In this document: piece by piece, positions 15,434 to 23,726 of the stretch
How the letters are laid out: every line of letters begins with the position of its first letter
Position numbering within the stretch: position 1 is the first letter of the stretch
NCBI GenBank assembly: GCA_016208715.1
Contig: JACQXV010000090.1
Span: 1-48,133 of the forward strand
Direction of reading: 5' to 3'
DNA from: Candidatus Woesearchaeota archaeon
GTDB lineage: Archaea; Nanobdellota; Nanobdellia; Woesearchaeales; UBA11576
Length of the DNA stretch: 48,133 nucleotides
Notes under the pieces: generated by a model
Databases searched by the model: none
Seen by the model: only the letters and a program-made list of their open reading frames with translations
What the model was told of the DNA's origin: nothing
Program-made: the position numbers and the translations under genes

Positions 15434-17377
15434 GCGCACATCTGTCACATCAGGAATCGAGCGAATCAATGCAATCAACGGATCAAGCTTTACGTTCTCG
15501 CCGACATTCACCTTGAAATTGAGCACAATCTTCTTCTTCTTTGACTTTGTATTCACTGAGTGTACATTAATATGCTGGTGCGCAAAAAGATTCAGAATAT
15601 CCGCAAGCACGCCTGGCCGGTCATTAATGAATACTCGCAGACGCCGAATCCCAAATCCTTCAAGCTTCATCCAAGAAACCGCCACTTTCTTGCCTGCATC
15701 TAGAGTGTGAATGTTTATACAATCAGTTTTATGAATCGTGATCTTTCCTTCCTTTGTAAAGAATCCAACAATATCTTCGCCAAAACGGGGTTCGCAGCAC
15801 TTGGAAACCTTCAGCGGTCCCTTGGCACCTACAACCTTGATGTAATCCAGGATATGGATCGCTTGCTTCTGGAATTCGCGCTGCTCAAATCTGAGACGAG
15901 CTTCCTTTGGCTTATGTTCTATCTCGATGTCGAGCGCAGCACGAATCTTACTCTTCGCTTTCTGAGTTTTACAGAAGTTCAACCAAGTACGGGATGGCGC
16001 CGCGTTGTTTTGCGAAATGATTTCGATGACATCGCCACTGTTGAGTTCGTGATCCAGCGGCTCAATCTTGCTATTCACTTTTGCCTTCGAGCAATGATTT
16101 CCAAGTTCGCTATGCACGGCAAACGCGAAATCCACCGGCGTAGCGCCCTCTGGAAGCGAGATAGGATCTCCCTTCGGCGTGAACACAATAATCTCATTCT
16201 CAAATAAATCAATCTTCAGGTTCTCAACAAACTGCGTCGCGTCCTGCGACTTTCGTTTCCAGTCAAGCACTTGCTTCAACCACGCAATCTTACGATCAAA
16301 CAAATCAGAATCCTGCGCGGTCCCCTTATACGCCCAGTGAGCAGCCTCAAGGCCATAAACTCCATACTCGGCAACGTGATGCATCTCACCAGTACGAATC
16401 TGCACCTCAAGCATCTTCCCTTTATACATTACCGTTGTGTGAATGGACTGATACCCGTTAGCCTTAGGGTGTTCAATGTAATCCTTAAATCGATCAAGCA
16501 AGGGCTCAAAAGTCGTGTGCACGACGTCGAGCGCCTTGTAACACTCTGGGACGGTATTAGTAATTATGCGGATCGCGAGTAAATCATAAATCTGATCAAA
16601 CTCCTTTTGCTTACTCAACATCTTCTTGTAGATGCTATAGAAATACTTTGCACGACCCGAGACTTCAGCATTAATGTGCTCTTTCTGCAGCGCTGAACTG
16701 ATCTCCTGTACAATTTCTGCAGCAACCTTCTCACGCTCCACACGACGCTCGGCAATCTGTTCCTTAATCTTCAAATACGCTTCAAGATCAAGATAGCGCA
16801 GCGCAAGATCCTCAAGCTCGCCTTTTATTTTCCAAATCCCAAGTTTATGAGCAATCGGGGCATAAATATCCAATGTCTCTCGGGCGATGCGCTTTCGCTT
16901 CTCCTCGCGGAAACTATCCAGCGTGCGTATGTTATGAAGCCTATCTGCAAGACGAATCAGCATCACACGAATATCTCTTGTCGTTGCGATCAGGATCTTT
17001 CGAAGATTTTCGGCCCGGTACTGCTCTTTTGACTCAAACTGGACACCAGTTATCTTCGTGAGACCTTCAACGAGCCGTGCAATTTCATCTCCAAACTCTC
17101 TTTGCACGGTTTCAATCGACGTACTTGTGTCTTCAACCGTATCATGCAGCAGTGCAGCGCAGATCATTGCAGCATCCGCACGAATTCCCATCAAGATACG
17201 AGCAACTTCGAGTGGGTGCGTGAAGTACTCCTCGCCAGAAGCACGAAGTTGTCCCGCATGTGCTGTCTTAGCAAAATCAAAGGCTTTCCTGATCAGATCA
17301 ACATTCGCCTTCGGATTCTGCTTGCGGACTAATTCTATAAATTCTTCAAATGTGATAGGTTTTTTGTCAAACGCCAT
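15362..17377 (-). CDS. rel: Bifunctional (p)ppGpp synthetase/hydrolase, long Rel/SpoT type
   Basis: The enzyme makes and degrades the alarmone (p)ppGpp. All domains of a long bacterial RSH are present in 671 residues. The HD hydrolase has H40, H54, the HDTVED motif at 78-83 and LADRLHNIRTL. The synthetase has RFKDYIEHPKANGYQSIHTT at about 296-315 and EVQIRT. TGS (about 393-450), the CCEP-type conserved cysteine region (about 545) and a C-terminal ACT domain (GFGIRRLRVFINDRPGVLAD) follow. The hydrolase residues look intact. Oddities: four extra residues (YGLE) between AEYGV and AAHWAYK, and a C-terminal tail of about 23 residues encoded by a dispersed repeat. ATG 17377 is chosen over TTG 17386; a TATA shared with kae1 implies an almost leaderless mRNA. 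Such genes are rare in archaea, so transfer from bacteria is likely. Confidence 0.97.
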   Translation of the reverse strand: MAFDKKPITFEEFIELVRKQNPKANVDLIRKAFDFAKTAHAGQLRASGEEYFTHPLEVARILMGIRADAAMICAALLHDTVEDTSTSIETVQREFGDEIARLVEGLTKITGVQFESKEQYRAENLRKILIATTRDIRVMLIRLADRLHNIRTLDSFREEKRKRIARETLDIYAPIAHKLGIWKIKGELEDLALRYLDLEAYLKIKEQIAERRVEREKVAAEIVQEISSALQKEHINAEVSGRAKYFYSIYKKMLSKQKEFDQIYDLLAIRIITNTVPECYKALDVVHTTFEPLLDRFKDYIEHPKANGYQSIHTTVMYKGKMLEVQIRTGEMHHVAEYGVYGLEAAHWAYKGTAQDSDLFDRKIAWLKQVLDWKRKSQDATQFVENLKIDLFENEIIVFTPKGDPISLPEGATPVDFAFAVHSELGNHCSKAKVNSKIEPLDHELNSGDVIEIISQNNAAPSRTWLNFCKTQKAKSKIRAALDIEIEHKPKEARLRFEQREFQKQAIHILDYIKVVGAKGPLKVSKCCEPRFGEDIVGFFTKEGKITIHKTDCINIHTLDAGKKVAVSWMKLEGFGIRRLRVFINDRPGVLADILNLFAHQHINVHSVNTKSKKKKIVLNFKVNVGENVKLDPLIALIRSIPDVTDVRLSTPHRGMSAVAGSMTITSQAWC

Positions 17378-17386
17378 ACTCCACAA

Positions 17387-17435
17387 AGGTATAAATAGTA
17401 TTTATTATTGTTTTGGGTCAAAATAGGATTTTAAC
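17387..17435. promoter_or_regulatory. Divergent rel/kae1 promoter
   Basis: In the 58 bp between the rel and kae1 start codons, GGTATAAATAGTATTTATT holds TATA-like elements for both strands: GTATAAATA for kae1 about 40 nt before its ATG, and the reverse TATTTATAC for rel about 20 nt before its ATG. Confidence 0.6.
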
Positions 17436-18446
17436 ATGGTTTTACAAAAAAAATCGAATGGCCTGCTTCTCTGCCTTGGCATCGAAAGCACCGCACATAC
17501 ATTCGGTATTGCAGTCGTAGACGAGAATGGACGCATACTGTCCAATATTCGTGCAGTCCATAAAACCACCCGCGGAGGGCTCATCCCTGCAGACGTCGCA
17601 GACCACCATGTCAAAGTCTGCCACGGAGTGCTTGCCGAGAGCTTGGCGACTGCAAACGTTGGTTTAGGTGACATCGATCTCGTCAGTTATTCACAAAGTC
17701 CCGGCATCGGAAATTGCCTTCGTGTCGGGGCGATGTTCGCACGAATACTTGCAACACTTCTCGAAGTTCCCATCATTGGGGTCAATCACTGCATCGCGCA
17801 TCTTGAGATCGGAAAGCTTCTCACAGCTGCAAAAGACCCCGTCTTCTTGTACGTATCAGGCGCGAACACACAGGTGATCGCGTACGAAGGAGGACGCTAT
17901 CGCGTCTTCGGAGAAACCATTGACATAGGCGTAGGGAATTTTCTTGACACGTTCGCCAGACACTTAGGACTAGGATTTCCCGGAGGCCCTAAAATTCATC
18001 AGCTCTCCCTTGCAGGAAAACAGTATGTTGAACTCCCCTATGTCGTCAAAGGAATGGACGTATCTTTCGGCGGCTTGCTCACAAACATCAAACAAAAATA
18101 CGATACAAAAGAATACACCAAAGAAGATCTTTGTTTTTCACTTCAAGAAACCGCCTATGCTATGCTCGTTGAAGTAACAGAACGCGCAATGGCACACTGC
18201 GGAAAGAACGAATTACTTCTTGGAGGAGGAGTCGCTTCGAACTCGCGCCTTCAAGAGATGTGCCGCATCATGTGTGAAGAACGCGGTGCAAGAGCGTATG
18301 TACTTCCAACCGAATACAACGTCGATAACGGCGCAATGATCGCGTGGCTCGGAATCTTAGAATATAATGCAGGAAAACGAATGCAGATTGAAGAGTCGAA
18401 TATTTTGCCATACCTGCGCACTGACGAAGCAGAGGTGTTCTGGTAG
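17436..18446 (+). CDS. kae1: Kae1, tRNA threonylcarbamoyladenosine (t6A37) synthesis, KEOPS subunit
   Basis: Kae1 transfers the threonylcarbamoyl group from TC-AMP to A37 of ANN-decoding tRNAs within the KEOPS complex. The family marks are all seen: N-terminal LCLGIESTAHTFGIAVVD, the metal-binding NHCIAHLEIG (HxxxH), SGANTQVIAYE, DIGVGNFLDTFARHLGLGFPGGP, and GGGVASNSRL followed by YNVDNGAMIAWLG. At 336 residues it is full length and not fused to the Bud32 kinase, unlike in some archaea. The stop is directly adjacent to the stop of the convergent zinc-ribbon gene, with no spacer. Confidence 0.97.
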   Translation: MVLQKKSNGLLLCLGIESTAHTFGIAVVDENGRILSNIRAVHKTTRGGLIPADVADHHVKVCHGVLAESLATANVGLGDIDLVSYSQSPGIGNCLRVGAMFARILATLLEVPIIGVNHCIAHLEIGKLLTAAKDPVFLYVSGANTQVIAYEGGRYRVFGETIDIGVGNFLDTFARHLGLGFPGGPKIHQLSLAGKQYVELPYVVKGMDVSFGGLLTNIKQKYDTKEYTKEDLCFSLQETAYAMLVEVTERAMAHCGKNELLLGGGVASNSRLQEMCRIMCEERGARAYVLPTEYNVDNGAMIAWLGILEYNAGKRMQIEESNILPYLRTDEAEVFW

Positions 18447-18692
18447 TCACATCCGATCGACGCGTTCGTACTCTTTTTCGTCATCAGGTGGTAACTCCTC
18501 AAAAATAAGTCCGCAATCATGGCAGATCAACTGCTCTGTTGCCGTTTCATAAAGCACGTTAGGGCTTCCGCAATCAGGGCATTCTTTACGGCGGGCAGCC
18601 GGTCCAGCACGCTCCTTAGATGTGCTTCCACCCTTGGCTTTCTTTGCAGCCGTCTTTTTTAATGCTTCCTGTGTACCTTGTTTTTTTAGCAT
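18447..18692 (-). CDS. Stand-alone TFIIB-type zinc-ribbon protein, 81 aa
   Basis: Residues 37-66 form a zinc ribbon: CPDCGSPNVLY, then QLICHDCGLIFEE. Four cysteines with this spacing and the DCGL ending are typical of the TFIIB/TFB N-terminus, which docks on RNA polymerase. The cyclin-like repeats of TFB are absent. The N-terminal 36 residues are a basic low-complexity tail. TATA-like TTTATATAG lies about 25 nt upstream of the ATG. It may be a small transcription factor or a ribbon used in another role; function unassigned. It converges tail to tail with kae1 without a gap. Confidence 0.8.
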   Translation of the reverse strand: MLKKQGTQEALKKTAAKKAKGGSTSKERAGPAARRKECPDCGSPNVLYETATEQLICHDCGLIFEELPPDDEKEYERVDRM

Positions 18693-18779
18693 GAAAAATA
18701 AATCTCCAGCTTCTATATAAATTTTGTTTTATAATAGTGTTGTCGATTGTTTAATTATTAATTGTTTAATTTTCTGTTA

Positions 18780-18851
18780 TGCACAAAAACTTCACCAGAG
18801 GTTTTTGTGCGGGGTTCAAAACCCTGCCCTTCAGGGCGAAGTTTTTGGCAT
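18780..18851. repeat. Foldable repeat, divergent copy of the 21.1/30.6 kb unit
   Basis: Same layout as 21064-21134: TGCACAAAAA at the left, a GGGTT/AACCC-type hairpin, GCCC TTC GGGC hairpin and GTTTTTGGCAT at the right. The long stem here is AAAAACTTC/GAAGTTTTT where the other copies have AAAAATGTC/GACATTTTT, so both arms changed together. An alternative perfect hairpin GCACAAAAAC/GTTTTTGTGC (18781-18810) is also possible. Confidence 0.85.
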
Positions 18852-18879
18852 AATAAAAATATTCGCAATAAGATTTTTA

Positions 18880-20892
18880 TCAATCCAGCGTTGGGTCGAT
18901 CTTCTGGATGCGCATCAGAATGTCAGTCTTCCCTTTCCACTCAAGCGCCTCGCGCAGGACCTGAAAGATTGTATGCACCGGCACGATCTCAATCTTTCGC
19001 AGTTTATCTTTATCTATGATGATATCCTGCATATTCGCTTGCGGCACAATCACGCGTTCCATGCCCGCATCGATCGCTGCTTCCACCTTTGCAGAGACAC
19101 CACCGATGGGCAGCACTTCCCCACGAACCGAGAGTGAGCCAGTCATGCTTGTGTGCTGCTTGACCGGAATTTTCTTGAGTGCAGAAATGATCGATGTCGC
19201 GACAGCGATTGAAGCGGAGTCTCCCTCGACGCCTTCGTAGGTCTGCAGAAACTGCACGTAAAGGTCATATTGTTGAATATCTTCACCAAAATACTTTTTT
19301 ATAATGGCTGATACGTTCTTGACAGCTTCTTTTGCGATATCTCCCAGTTTTCCCGTGGCGATGATCTCTTTTTCTTTTCCACCAGGAGTTACTTGGGATT
19401 CGATCGGAAGAATAATTCCCGAATACGAACTCTCGCCGCCCATGACCGCGAGACCATTGACTCGCCCAATTAAGTTACCTTTCGTGATAATGATGTCATA
19501 TTCTTTCTTACGTTCAATGAATTTATCAGCAATCTGTTGTTCAAGCGATCGAGCAATCTTCTTTGCTCCAAAGATGTGCTCCTTCAGTACAAGTGACGAT
19601 TTCTTCTCAAAGGCAATATCACCCGCGGCACGCACAAGCCCCCCAAGATCGCGCAGACGCAGCGTCAGGTGATTCTTACGGTTTGCCCGCCGCCTCGCTT
19701 CTTCTACGATGAAATCAACTGCCTCACGACTGAAGTGAGGAATCTTCTTATCTTTTGTAACTTCTTGAGCAATAAACATTGCGATCTTGAAACGGTTCTG
19801 GAGAGTGTCACGCATGGTGTCGCTCATGTATACCTCATATCCATATCCACGAATGCGGGATCGCAATGCAGGATGCATGTGCTTAATCGTTTCATAATTT
19901 CCAGCAGCGACCATGATAAAATCACACGGAACAGCTTCAGTACGCACCATCGCACCGGCACTGCGTTCAGACTGGCCAGTGATCGCGAATTTTCGCTCTT
20001 GCAATGAAGAAAGAAGCTCTTGCTGAGTATGCGCCTGGAGCGTCGCGATCTCGTCGATAAAAAGCACTCCTTTATTCGCTTTATGTATCATTCCTGCAAC
20101 AACGCGCTCGTTTGCTGGAGTTCCAAGACCGCCGCTCTGGAACGGATCGTGGAGCACGTCACCTAACAGCGCTCCCGCATGTGCTCCAGTTGCATCAAAA
20201 AATGGGGCTTGTTCGCGATTAAAGTTGTCCACCAAGATCTTTGGAACTTCGCCTTTGCCGGGCATCCGTTTTCCCAAATTGATAAAAATAACAAATGTTG
20301 CTAGAAAAACCATGCCCCCCAAAAACAATGCCGCGAACATGATGTCAGACTTATAATAGGAACGCGCCCACCAGGGAGCGATCATTGCGATTATTGCGAG
20401 AATGAAGAGCAAAATATTCTGGTTCTTGAACATCGTCATGGACTGAATCTTCGCCTTTCCAACAATATCCCTCCCCTCGCCTGCTGGAACTGTGCGTATC
20501 AGGGGCTGATTCTCGTCGTTAGGGTTGGAGAACGCAATAATATCAACAAGCTTCTCTTTTGGAAGTAGCTCCGCAAGAGCAAGACCGAGCATGGATTTTC
20601 CGGTCCCCGGCTCTCCGATGAGAAGAACGTGGCGGCGTTGACTGGCGGCTTTTTTAATAACCTCCACCGCCGCCTCTTGGCCAATCACTTGATTAATCGT
20701 TGCTGCAGAAACCTTGATTTGACTTGTGTCTGTAAAATCTTGAATCACGAACTCTGCTTTCTTTTGTTCCGCGGTTTTGGCACCTCGTTTCGCTCTAGCA
20801 GTCTTTTTTGCAGACGATTTTGCAGAAGAGGCACTTGCTAATTTCGTGCGCTTTCCTTTTTTAACGTTTGCAGAGTCTGGTTCCTTTACCAT
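18880..20892 (-). CDS. lonB: Archaeal membrane-bound Lon protease (LonB)
   Basis: LonB is the ATP-dependent membrane protease of archaea. The protein has a Lys/Ala-rich N-tail, an AAA+ domain with Walker A GEPGTGKS and Walker [12 protein letters not shown], two membrane helices inserted between the Walker motifs ([15 protein letters not shown] and [19 protein letters not shown]), as in all LonB, and a C-terminal protease domain with the catalytic Ser in [12 protein letters not shown] and Lys in [17 protein letters not shown] 20892 is chosen, because TATA-like CTTTATATAT at about 20922-20913 would start the mRNA at that codon; upstream codons would lie within the promoter. The 670-residue length is normal. 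Confidence 0.96.
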   Translation of the reverse strand: MVKEPDSANVKKGKRTKLASASSAKSSAKKTARAKRGAKTAEQKKAEFVIQDFTDTSQIKVSAATINQVIGQEAAVEVIKKAASQRRHVLLIGEPGTGKSMLGLALAELLPKEKLVDIIAFSNPNDENQPLIRTVPAGEGRDIVGKAKIQSMTMFKNQNILLFILAIIAMIAPWWARSYYKSDIMFAALFLGGMVFLATFVIFINLGKRMPGKGEVPKILVDNFNREQAPFFDATGAHAGALLGDVLHDPFQSGGLGTPANERVVAGMIHKANKGVLFIDEIATLQAHTQQELLSSLQERKFAITGQSERSAGAMVRTEAVPCDFIMVAAGNYETIKHMHPALRSRIRGYGYEVYMSDTMRDTLQNRFKIAMFIAQEVTKDKKIPHFSREAVDFIVEEARRRANRKNHLTLRLRDLGGLVRAAGDIAFEKKSSLVLKEHIFGAKKIARSLEQQIADKFIERKKEYDIIITKGNLIGRVNGLAVMGGESSYSGIILPIESQVTPGGKEKEIIATGKLGDIAKEAVKNVSAIIKKYFGEDIQQYDLYVQFLQTYEGVEGDSASIAVATSIISALKKIPVKQHTSMTGSLSVRGEVLPIGGVSAKVEAAIDAGMERVIVPQANMQDIIIDKDKLRKIEIVPVHTIFQVLREALEWKGKTDILMRIQKIDPTLD

Positions 20893-21063
20893 GTGGTTTT
20901 TAACATCCTGCATATATATAAAGCTTATCAAGAAATTGGGTGTGTTTTTCACAGCACGCTTTCTGAAAATTTTAATGTTTTCTCGACTAAAAGTTTATGA
21001 ATGGCCGGGCGCAGGCGCAGCGCTGCACATGTGAAGTAGTTGCCTGATACTGCATGTTTGTGA

Positions 21064-21226
21064 TGCACAAAAATGTCGCCAAACAGTTTTGTGTAGGGTT
21101 TGAAACCCCGCCCTTTAGGGCGACATTTTTGGCATCCTAAATGTCAGAAATGCAAAGCATTTCTGAGCATGCTCAGAAACCAAAGGTTTCTGACAAATCG
21201 GTCTATACATGCAGGCGTCCGTTCAA
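21064..21226. repeat. 163-bp structured repeat unit, copy 1
   Basis: Nearly identical to 30637-30799. It consists of a multibranch stem AAAAATGTCGCC/GGGCGACATTTTT with inner GGGTTTGAAACCC and GCCCTTTAGGGC hairpins (21064-21134), then the CTGAGCATGCTCAG-centred cruciform (21142-21195), then the left arm of a third hairpin (AAATCGGTC ... GCAGGCGTCC). The right arm present at 30 kb is missing here; the copy ends next to the OB-fold gene start. Confidence 0.95.
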
Positions 21227-21233
21227 AAAAATT

Positions 21234-21626
21234 ATGGACGAACGAAAACTCACACGATTGTCACTCTTGTGCTGCACGTTTGGTCTTGTGCTTCTCTTTT
21301 TTCTTGCAGAGCATAATCAAGTAGCACCCCCGACCGCAGCAGTCATAAAAGCAACGCAGAACTCAGATGCAATCATTTCAGGACAGGTAATCGCACTGAA
21401 GCCACTTCATGTGTACAAGAACGCGTCAAACGAAAAACCCACAAAACCAGGATTCATTCTCGATATACAGACGCGCGATCGAGTCTCCGCTTTCGTTCTC
21501 GATAGCGACAACATTCCTTTACGGGTTGGAGATCAGGTTCAAGTGCGAGGAAACATTCGCTTCGGCGGAGAACGCAACAAATACGGGGCCACGTTGCTCG
21601 CTTCAGAAGTTCGAGTTGTGTCGTGA
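21234..21626 (+). CDS. Membrane-anchored OB-fold protein, 130 aa
   Basis: The ATG at 21234 is chosen; upstream codons in the frame lie in the repeat. Residues 7-24 form one hydrophobic anchor (LSLLCCTFGLVLLFFLA). The rest looks like an OB-fold of the tRNA_anti-like type: AIISGQVIALKPLHVYK, GFILDIQTRDRVSAFVLD, LRVGDQVQVRGNIRF, KYGATLLASEVRVV, with the typical G-x-V strand, turn and final strand. The predicted domain would sit outside the membrane. It has no obvious ligand. The upstream repeat could place its start codon in a hairpin (CGTCC/GGACG). Confidence 0.75.
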   Translation: MDERKLTRLSLLCCTFGLVLLFFLAEHNQVAPPTAAVIKATQNSDAIISGQVIALKPLHVYKNASNEKPTKPGFILDIQTRDRVSAFVLDSDNIPLRVGDQVQVRGNIRFGGERNKYGATLLASEVRVVS

Positions 21627-21665
21627 TTAAAGAGTAGTTTCCAGTGACGCCATACGCTTTTAAAC

Positions 21666-21763
21666 ACAAAGCTTATAAATAACGGGGAGTTAAATATCTT
21701 ATTCCCGATTTGTGAATCCTTATTTGTGAAAACTGCTCGTATAACCTAGGAGGTGTTTATTCG
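21666..21763 (+). promoter_or_regulatory. Promoter and strong ribosome binding site of the lipoprotein gene
   Basis: AAGCTTATAAATAACGG (21669-21685) holds a TATA box. AGGAGGTG at 21748-21755 is fully complementary to the 16S tail (CACCTCCT) and lies 8 nt before the ATG at 21764. This is the strongest Shine-Dalgarno in the window and suggests high expression from a leader of about 60 nt. Confidence 0.75.
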
Positions 21764-22375
21764 ATGAAAACTCGTTATGTTGCAATTGTAGCAGTGTTGA
21801 CCTTACTTCTGGTCATTATCGCAGGTTGCGCTCCAAAGGCAGCGGCACCCGTGGCAGGCCCAGCAGCACCAGCATCTGCTCAACCATCTGCTCCTGCGCC
21901 AGCTGAGAGCGCGCCAGCAGCCAAAGAAGAGAAAGCAGCAGCTCCTGCAGAAAGCGAGAGTGCTGAGGCAGCGCCACTTGCAGAGTCAACGCTTGGTTCT
22001 GGTGCTGACGTGACTGGACAAAAGCTCGAATCAAGGAGCTCAACAGGACTCGCACATGATGTTTCAGCAAGCACAGACGTATTTTCAGAAGTCGGCTGCG
22101 CTGACGGACGCATCACAGTCAAGTTCACCAACACTGGAGATAAAGCTTGGAGCATTGTGCACAAGGGAGAGGCTACAAAACGCGGTGCTGTCAATGTCGC
22201 CATCATGAATCGCGGTGTTGTTGATGTCGAACCAGGCTGTACTGCATACGATCTTGAACCAAAAGAGAGTGTTGTCTGTTCAGCAATCAACATGGGTGCA
22301 GTAGTCTCTGGAGAAAACCGCGTTTCAGTCAATACACCGGCAGGGACAGTGGCGAAGATTGTGGTGTGCCCATAA
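21764..22375 (+). CDS. Secreted lipoprotein with Ala/Pro/Glu-rich linker
   Basis: Residues 1-22 (MKTRYVAIVAVLTLLLVIIA, then GC) are a lipoprotein signal with lipobox IAGC, so Cys22 is probably lipidated. Residues 23-85 are a low-complexity Ala/Pro/Glu/Ser linker. The C-terminal domain (about 100-203) looks like a beta-sandwich: GCADGRITVKFTNTGDKAWSI resembles the first strands of CARDB/Fn3-like cell-surface domains, and four cysteines (GCADG, EPGCTAY, VVCSA, VVCP) may form two disulfides. Its strong ribosome binding site points to an abundant surface protein. The partner or ligand is unknown. Confidence 0.85.
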   Translation: MKTRYVAIVAVLTLLLVIIAGCAPKAAAPVAGPAAPASAQPSAPAPAESAPAAKEEKAAAPAESESAEAAPLAESTLGSGADVTGQKLESRSSTGLAHDVSASTDVFSEVGCADGRITVKFTNTGDKAWSIVHKGEATKRGAVNVAIMNRGVVDVEPGCTAYDLEPKESVVCSAINMGAVVSGENRVSVNTPAGTVAKIVVCP

Positions 22376-22449
22376 ACCCGCGCAGTAATTTTTTATTTTT
22401 TCGTTTCTTCTTTTCGTTTCTTAAGTCTGTTCTATTATTTCTCTTTTTG

Positions 22450-22647
22450 TTAATTTTGTAGGAGTTTTTCCAAGACCGATTTTGCAGCGAAAACGCGCTC
22501 TTGATTTTCACGCTGCGTCTGGCAAAACACGTACTGGACATCTATCATGATAGTTTTATACATACTCTTCAAAAAGTTATCAGAGTTGTCATTTGCTGCA
22601 CAAATAGGCGAGCAATCGATGTCACCACGCCGGGCTGATTGCACCAT
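22450..22647 (-). CDS. Small protein, 65 aa, third gene of the SPFH operon
   Basis: Family not recognised. The ATG shares one base with the stop of the SPFH gene (TAATG), implying coupled translation. The product is charged and helical at its C-terminus (QTQRENQERVFAAKSVLEKLLQN, in part) with cysteines in GDIDCSPICA. No membrane helix is visible. Its existence rests on the coupled start and the same-strand context; no homologue is known to me. Confidence 0.55.
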   Translation of the reverse strand: MVQSARRGDIDCSPICAANDNSDNFLKSMYKTIMIDVQYVFCQTQRENQERVFAAKSVLEKLLQN

Positions 22648-23726
22648 TATTTCTTGTCTTTTCCCACAGTATCCCACAACGCACCCCAATTATTGATGTT
22701 AAGGTTTCCTGCACCGCTGATCGCCCGAAAGGTGTTCATTAACATCATGAACTTAGGCTCAACCTCTGCAGCATCTGCTTGAGCCTTCTGCGCTTCACCA
22801 TCAATCCGCGCCTTTACCTTGCTAAGAATTGCGCCACGAAGAGTGTCACCGTCGGTCGCGGCTTCTCCTACGTTTTGCAACTGAGAACCAAACACAAGAC
22901 CTACAGAATACATCATCAGCTCCTTTGCATCGACGGGACTGAAGCCATTGGTGATGAGGCGTTGAACTGATTCCGTCATGAACCCTTGGAGCGCTTCTGC
23001 TTTTCTTGACAGTACTGTTGCCTGCGCTTCACCCACGCGCTGCGTTTCATACGCCGAAGCCGCGGCGCGCTGAAGCTCACTGTATAATTTCATATCAGAC
23101 TGCGCAATAGCAATGTCCCGCAATCGCCTTGTCATTATGGCTGTCTCACGTTCGACCGCTTGAGCAGTCCATTGTAATTTCACCATCCGATTCTTGCCTT
23201 CCTTTTGAAGAACCATCTTCTCCTGCTCTAGCTCGTATGACCTGCTCGGCATAGCAATTTCTGGAATACGCGCAAGATCGACTCCAATGCCCCATCCACC
23301 TGTGCCCGCAGTAATCCTTTCCTTTATCAGGTCGCCAAGCTCCTGACGCTTTGTCTTAAGATCTTCCTGCGTGAAACGATCAGTGACCTCATGTGTAACA
23401 GCAGCTTTCACAAGCTCTTCTATACCATATGTGACACTTTCAGGAGCAACAGTCATATACTTTCCAGCATCCTGGACACGCACAAGCAGATCCATTTGCA
23501 AAGGAAAACCATAATTGTCCCTAGTGACCGCATTCATCTTCACGCCGTGCACCTGCACCCGCATGTCAACCTTTGCAATTTTGTGTATCTTCGGCAAACC
23601 AAGATACGGCCCAGGAGGAAGCACGTCGACAAGCCTTCCAAGGTACGTCCGCACACCATTCTGGTGCGGTAGAATAGTAGTCAGAAGAGTTATGTCTTCG
23701 TACGCAGGTTTTTGATGTAGTGTCAT
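22647..23726 (-). CDS. SPFH/Band 7-like protein
   Basis: The N-terminal half has the SPFH (stomatin/prohibitin/flotillin) pattern: PGPYLGLPKIHKIAKVDMRVQVHGVKM, then TRDNYGFPLQMDLLVRVQDAGKY, and VTDRFTQEDLKTKRQELGDLIKE, ending GIGVDLARIPEIAMP. A long helix follows (ERETAIMTRRLRDIAIAQSD) with an Ala/Glu-rich stretch, as in flotillins. The usual N-terminal membrane anchor is missing, so it may bind membranes through a partner. SPFH proteins oligomerise into cages and scaffold membrane proteins. It overlaps the 274-aa gene upstream by 4 nt (ATGA) and the 65-aa gene downstream by 1 nt. Confidence 0.75.
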   Translation of the reverse strand: MTLHQKPAYEDITLLTTILPHQNGVRTYLGRLVDVLPPGPYLGLPKIHKIAKVDMRVQVHGVKMNAVTRDNYGFPLQMDLLVRVQDAGKYMTVAPESVTYGIEELVKAAVTHEVTDRFTQEDLKTKRQELGDLIKERITAGTGGWGIGVDLARIPEIAMPSRSYELEQEKMVLQKEGKNRMVKLQWTAQAVERETAIMTRRLRDIAIAQSDMKLYSELQRAAASAYETQRVGEAQATVLSRKAEALQGFMTESVQRLITNGFSPVDAKELMMYSVGLVFGSQLQNVGEAATDGDTLRGAILSKVKARIDGEAQKAQADAAEVEPKFMMLMNTFRAISGAGNLNINNWGALWDTVGKDKK

